DNA from: Clostridiales bacterium
GTDB taxonomy: Bacteria > Bacillota_A > Clostridia > Saccharofermentanales > Saccharofermentanaceae
Direction: 5' to 3'
NCBI GenBank assembly: GCA_017649745.1
Contig: JAGCGE010000092.1
Coordinates: forward strand, 1-60,214
DNA length: 60,214 nucleotides
In this document: positions 56,628 to 60,214 of the stretch, one piece after another
How the letters are laid out: each line of letters opens with the position of its first letter
Position numbering within the stretch: position 1 is the stretch's first letter
Position numbers and translations under genes: made by a program
The notes under the pieces: model-generated
Seen by the model: the letters and a program-made list of their open reading frames with translations, nothing else
Databases searched by the model: none
Told to the model about the DNA's origin: nothing

Positions 56628-58376
56628 CTATTCGAAAGCATCTCTATTCAACTTAAAGGCGACGTAAGCGTCCATCATAGCTGCCACGTTATCGATCTTC
56701 TGATCGTTCCTTTTCTTCAAGAGCTTTCTATTTCCATTCGTGTCTTCGAGCGTTATGCAGTTCCCCATTGTGAAGGACATAAGTTCTTCATCAAATAAAA
56801 GCATCCGCTCCTCGGCCAGCTTTTTAAGCTCTCCTAAAGGAACGGATTCCGTCTTTGCTCCCTGTATAACTTTTTCAATTCCGAATGGCCCGTTTTCGCT
56901 TTGCCATCTCTCAACAAATTCTTTTGCATTGTATGGGTCAAAGCCAAACGCTCGAACATCATATTCACATTCCACAATATGACGATCTAGATCTTCATAG
57001 ACCTCCGTCATATCTAGAACAGTTCCGTCTAATACAATAAGACTCCCCTCTTGTATAAACTCGTCGTATTTTAGTCTCATAGCTCCAGGAAGCTTCATCA
57101 AAGTTAAGCTCGTAATGTAGCTCCTGGTCTTTATTCCAAAGCATCCATTTTTTAATGGAAACATAAACGTAAAAGCGCAGAAGTCGTCTCCCTGTGAAAG
57201 ATCAGCGCCTAAAGCGCATGGCATTTTCCAATAATCTCGCTTACGTCGTTGAGGAAGGGTTTCTTCATAGGTAAAGAAATATGTATAACCCTCCATCGGA
57301 ATGCCAAAACGTTTAGCTAAAATATCGTTTCTTGCTGCTGGTGCTTTTTCTGCTCTCTCAACATCTAACTGATATGTTTCATAGGTTACGGTAAGTCCAA
57401 TATTAGGATTGGCCTTAGGCCACATGTCCGGATCTGAAACTTCTTTTATATCGTCCAAGCGGTAATACCATATAGATACATGCGGATTGTAATAATCCCC
57501 CTTAAGTATATCCATTAACTCCATTTTGATGGTATCGCCGGAACTATTACGAACTGTCCCCTCAGAACTTGTAGCAAGAATGAGGTAATCGTCCATCTTA
57601 GAAGCACCTTGCTCAATTGCGCCGACGACATCTTCTCTAATATCTCCAGAAAGCCACTCGTCAACAGTTGAAACTTTTGGTCTAAGTCCTTGAAGCTTAT
57701 CAATTGACATCGGCCTTGCTTCTAATAGAGAACCCGTAATAAAGTTTTCAATACCCTTCTTTGTCGATGCAAGTTTTTGCCTGTTCGCTTTGGATCCTGT
57801 CGTATTTTGAAGAGATCCTTCTGTTAAAAACTTGAACCAGGGGCCTCTTGCTCTGGTTATGGCGGTTCTTATAGGAGAAAGAACCTCTTCCGCCTGCTTC
57901 ATTGTTGGGGCTGTTGTTATTTGATGAGTTGTTGATGAGTCGACGTTTAAGAAAAAGTTCTGAATACAGGAAGCGTACATTGACTTAGCTGCGCCACGAG
58001 CAACAATTAAGTATTGCTTATTAACTAAGCGCTTCTTAATTTTTCTAAGGACAAATCTTCCTCCATGGCCGTCCGGACTTGGTTCCCAAACACTTCTTTC
58101 AACGAAGTAATACCAACCAAATATCTCTTCGCCCCAAAGCTTAAAAGAATCCAGAAGAAACAAATCGGATCCATCGGTAAGGGTTAATTCATTTTCACAG
58201 AATTTTATCCAACCCTCTACTGCTTCATCATCATAATAATAATTCCGGTCTTTTATAAGATCGTCGATTCTATTCATCTCCATTTCGATCTCATTACAAA
58301 CCGGAATCAAACCCCTATTTACAGCATCTCTAAACTGGCCATAATATTTTGGGACAGCCGTATTTGAAAGGCTCAT
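56628..58376 (-). CDS. Terminase large subunit
   Basis: 582 residues. Walker A RGAAKSM near 127-133, Walker B STVDEW near 236-241, coupling motif LILATSSEG near 265, and a nuclease domain with GADLSQGDDFCAFTF and downstream DGTVLDMTEVYEDLDRH and NAKEFVERWQ acidic positions. Packages DNA into the prohead as a motor-nuclease. Confidence 0.92.
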   Translation of the reverse strand: MSLSNTAVPKYYGQFRDAVNRGLIPVCNEIEMEMNRIDDLIKDRNYYYDDEAVEGWIKFCENELTLTDGSDLFLLDSFKLWGEEIFGWYYFVERSVWEPSPDGHGGRFVLRKIKKRLVNKQYLIVARGAAKSMYASCIQNFFLNVDSSTTHQITTAPTMKQAEEVLSPIRTAITRARGPWFKFLTEGSLQNTTGSKANRQKLASTKKGIENFITGSLLEARPMSIDKLQGLRPKVSTVDEWLSGDIREDVVGAIEQGASKMDDYLILATSSEGTVRNSSGDTIKMELMDILKGDYYNPHVSIWYYRLDDIKEVSDPDMWPKANPNIGLTVTYETYQLDVERAEKAPAARNDILAKRFGIPMEGYTYFFTYEETLPQRRKRDYWKMPCALGADLSQGDDFCAFTFMFPLKNGCFGIKTRSYITSLTLMKLPGAMRLKYDEFIQEGSLIVLDGTVLDMTEVYEDLDRHIVECEYDVRAFGFDPYNAKEFVERWQSENGPFGIEKVIQGAKTESVPLGELKKLAEERMLLFDEELMSFTMGNCITLEDTNGNRKLLKKRNDQKIDNVAAMMDAYVAFKLNRDAFE

Positions 58377-58837
58377 TTTTTATTCTTACTTTCATCAACT
58401 GGAACACCGATTTCTTTTAGAGCGCTTTTCATAACACCACTTAAAGCGCTTGTCGCTGTTTTCTTTGTGGCATCTCCGAGAACAGATTCAATCCACTTTC
58501 GGCCTAAGGACTTTTGCGGCGTTCCAAGTTGAATAAGATCATTCTCGTTTTTCAAGCGCTTAACAATATCGTCAAGTTCTTTATTTGTAAACTGATCTCT
58601 GTTGTTATAAACAGCTCTTGCTGTAGCGCGAACCGTATCAGAAGCATTCTTCTGTTTGCGAATTTTTACTGTCTTTTTTTCGCCATTATTGTATGTGGCG
58701 ACAACAGTTCTTTTGCTAGCTTTCTTTTTAGAAAAAGGTCCGCCTCCACTCTGATACGGCCTATCTCCGGATCCCCAGGGGTATCTTCCGGAATGGTGTT
58801 TTGTGCCATAATGCATAAGAGAATCATGTGCGCTCAT
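58373..58837 (-). CDS. SGRYPWGSGD-tagged basic protein beside terminase
   Basis: 154 residues from ATG 58837. Tag at 5-26 (SLMHYGTKHHSGRYPWGSGDR), closely matching that of the RNA polymerase-like protein. Then a Lys/Arg-rich body (KKKASKRTVVATYNNGEKKTVKIRKQKNAS) and acidic-basic C-terminus. Overlaps TerL by four bases and the head-tail connector by 14. Function unknown. Confidence 0.7.
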   Translation of the reverse strand: MSAHDSLMHYGTKHHSGRYPWGSGDRPYQSGGGPFSKKKASKRTVVATYNNGEKKTVKIRKQKNASDTVRATARAVYNNRDQFTNKELDDIVKRLKNENDLIQLGTPQKSLGRKWIESVLGDATKKTATSALSGVMKSALKEIGVPVDESKNKK

Positions 58838-59246
58838 CGGATGCACCCCTTTCCAGCGCTTTGAAATATGTGTCGTCTGCTAGTATTTCTTCTAATGTTT
58901 TGTTTCCTGGGTCAACAGCAACATTCAAACGCCACTCAAGTTCTGAAATTTGGCGATTAAACGAATCTAACACAGACCCAGTCGGAGGATCAAATGCTAA
59001 ACGAACCTTCATGTAAATATATGTTTTCACCATTTCAAGTCGTGTGTCTAAAGGTTTAGTCGAATCTAAAAAATCGCTCCACGTTTCACTATTGCTAGTA
59101 ATTAAATAGCCAGAAGCGGGGCCGACACCAAGTTGAGTTAATACGCTAAATGCCATGTTAATAAACATGATTAGCTCCGGATCAAACTGGGTGTAATCTT
59201 CGGCGATGCCAAGCATCTTTTTAACAGATGTTAATATGCTTTCCAT
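58824..59246 (-). CDS. Head-tail connector (adaptor) protein
   Basis: 140 residues from ATG 59246 (GGAGGTAAAC upstream). FDPELIMFINMAFSVLTQLGVGP, DSTKPLDTRLEMVKTYIYMKVRLAFDPPTGSVLDSFNRQISELEWRLNVAVD: the SPP1 gp15/HK97 gp6-type adaptor pattern. Encoded before TerL rather than after the capsid gene. Confidence 0.75.
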   Translation of the reverse strand: MESILTSVKKMLGIAEDYTQFDPELIMFINMAFSVLTQLGVGPASGYLITSNSETWSDFLDSTKPLDTRLEMVKTYIYMKVRLAFDPPTGSVLDSFNRQISELEWRLNVAVDPGNKTLEEILADDTYFKALERGASDERT

Positions 59247-59248
59247 GT

Positions 59249-59665
59249 TTACCTCCATGGGCATGTGTCATTAGGTTTTCGTTCAACCGGGTCATGATAA
59301 AGCAAATCGGAACTTCCGAAATGAATTGCATTATGTGTTTGAAAAGTTGTGCAAATCACATTATTAGGATCAAAAATAGAAAAGTTTCTCTCTCGAATAT
59401 CATCTATTGTTATCGGATTAATGTGGTGTACTAATATCATTACACCTTTAGGAATTTTTCGATCATCTATTCCTAAATCGCATCCGTTATCGCGAATAAT
59501 AATTTTGTCTCTGAACGATTTCCATTCAGGCGAATTATATAAAACCTGGTTTAAATATCGCTCATAGCCAAATGTATCAGATCCTACTTTTCCGCCGATC
59601 TTCAAATACTCGTATCGATCCTCAAAAGAATCTATTTTAATCAATTCGTTGTATGATTTACTCAT
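59249..59665 (-). CDS. HNH endonuclease (probable DNA-packaging partner)
   Basis: 138-139 residues; EWKSFRDKIIIRDNGCDLG..., VMILVHHINPITIDDI, FDPNNVICTTFQTHNAIHFGSSDLL carry the H-x(n)-N-x(n)-H core (HHINP; HNAIHFG). HNH genes next to terminase assist cos cleavage in HK97-type phages. Start overlaps the terS stop. Confidence 0.82.
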   Translation of the reverse strand: MSKSYNELIKIDSFEDRYEYLKIGGKVGSDTFGYERYLNQVLYNSPEWKSFRDKIIIRDNGCDLGIDDRKIPKGVMILVHHINPITIDDIRERNFSIFDPNNVICTTFQTHNAIHFGSSDLLYHDPVERKPNDTCPWR

Positions 59666-60005
59666 CATTGCTTGTACCGTTATACGTCTTAAGAGCGTTG
59701 ATTGCTTCGGAATATAATTCTTCCATTCTCTTTGTAGATTCTATGGCTTCCTTCTTCACAATAAGCAAATCATTCTCTTTCTTTAGTTTTTCCATCTCAA
59801 GACGCTCTTTTGTTGACCCGAGTTTTAAATAATGCGTAATAACTTGTGATGATGCAGTCCCGTCTCGCAATTGCTGCTCTGCAAGGTCTACAGCCAACGC
59901 AATCATCTGGTTTTCTCGACCTTCAGGAGTCAAAGCAGGACGCGATCGTCGCTTTTTAGTAGGGCTTGAAGATTTATCATCGCCCTTCTTATATGTTCTT
60001 GCCAT
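59658..60005 (-). CDS. Terminase small subunit
   Basis: 115 residues; basic N-terminus (KKGDDKSSSPTKKRRSRPALTPEGRENQMIALAVDLAEQQLRDGTASSQVITHYLKLGSTKERLEMEKLKKENDL), the familiar small-terminase signature in Firmicute phages ('RPALTPEGRENQ... ASSQVITHYLK'). Recognises packaging DNA. Confidence 0.82.
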   Translation of the reverse strand: MARTYKKGDDKSSSPTKKRRSRPALTPEGRENQMIALAVDLAEQQLRDGTASSQVITHYLKLGSTKERLEMEKLKKENDLLIVKKEAIESTKRMEELYSEAINALKTYNGTSNDE

Positions 60006-60214
60006 GATTTACCCAACTCCTTTGTTCTTTTATTCGTCTTTTATAAAGATGCAGGAACAATTTGTGCGGGATAAATACGAATAAAAGTGCAAAAGAAGCC
60101 GAAATCACTTGAAAGGAGTAAGGCACCAGCGACCTATTTTAAACACAATCATTCCTGCACCCTTATAAAAGACGAAATCATTTTGATCAATGTCCCCCCG
60201 GGGAAAAAATCGAG
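60006..60214. promoter_or_regulatory. Late-operon leader: candidate promoter within a long inverted repeat
   Basis: No gene. Minus strand: -35-like TTGATC (60185-60190), 17 bases, -10-like TATAAG (60162-60167) for the terminase operon. The -10 lies in one arm of an imperfect inverted repeat of about 30 bp (60144-60175 against 60035-60066). The other arm carries a mirror -10-like TATAAA on the plus strand. A CTCCTTT within the spacer is complementary to the terS ribosome site AAAGGAG. The last bases (CCCCCCGGGG) and the left edge are GC-rich, as cos ends often are. Confidence 0.5.

Noticed and set aside
1..60214. CRISPR array
   Set aside because: No set of regularly spaced identical repeats with unique spacers was seen; the shared promoter elements are short and gene-linked.

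Overview
This window reads as an essentially complete genome of a long-tailed siphovirus infecting a low-GC Firmicute, most likely a gut clostridium. The evidence for that host is AT-rich sequence, strong AGGAGG ribosome sites, BspA-like leucine-rich repeats in a tail protein, and an r1t-type holin. Nearly every gene is on the minus strand, so the genome is best read from high to low coordinates.

Structural and lysis half (60.0 -> 26.5 kb): small terminase, HNH nuclease, head-tail connector, a tagged basic protein, large terminase, a 3D-domain lipoprotein, four tandem 'HYGV..MKW' tagged basic proteins, portal, a fused prohead protease-scaffold-major capsid protein, neck proteins, major tail protein, tail chaperones, and a 2,230-residue tape measure. 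These are followed by distal tail and tail-tip proteins, a run of modular tail-fibre genes sharing one N-terminal module, two membrane proteins (one a holin) and an endolysin. A tyrosine integrase follows. Its stop codon abuts a 20-bp sequence that looks like the 3' end of a tRNA-Leu gene, the probable attP core.

Accessory array (25.3 -> 10 kb): about 40 small, mostly unknown genes (zinc-ribbon peptides, tiny membrane peptides, HTH proteins and two paralogous membrane proteins). Many are stand-alone cassettes: promoter, ribosome site, gene, and an intrinsic terminator whose T-tract runs straight into the next promoter. Sixteen promoters share an unusual upstream element, (T/C)TCGC, exactly 15 bases before a TATAAT-like -10 box, and have no conserved TTGACA. 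One of them drives a roughly 120-nt non-coding RNA with a tRNA-like T arm and D arm instead of a protein.

Replication and transcription half (9.9 -> 0.06 kb): a cluster of eight AAAAGTGGG-type repeats beside an AT-rich stretch (possible origin or operator) precedes a 1,295-residue protein that fuses an SF3/D5 helicase, a PrimPol-like primase and a family B DNA polymerase. Next come an ssDNA-binding-like protein, an SF2 helicase, a VRR-NUC nuclease and a PD-(D/E)XK nuclease. The last large gene encodes an 896-residue protein with both double-psi beta-barrel signatures of a single-subunit RNA polymerase (DFDGD at 511-515, lysines 279 and 302).

The most striking observation is that this predicted RNA polymerase begins with the same N-terminal tag (LMHYG...SGRYPWGSGD) as a protein encoded beside the large terminase. 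It also shares the core of that tag with the four tagged proteins encoded beside the portal. My inference is that the tag targets cargo to the head or connector and that the RNA polymerase may be packaged in the virion. The unusual shared promoter and a possible attenuator in front of the nuclease-polymerase operon are candidates for its regulatory circuit. All functional calls come from reading motifs; no database search was possible.
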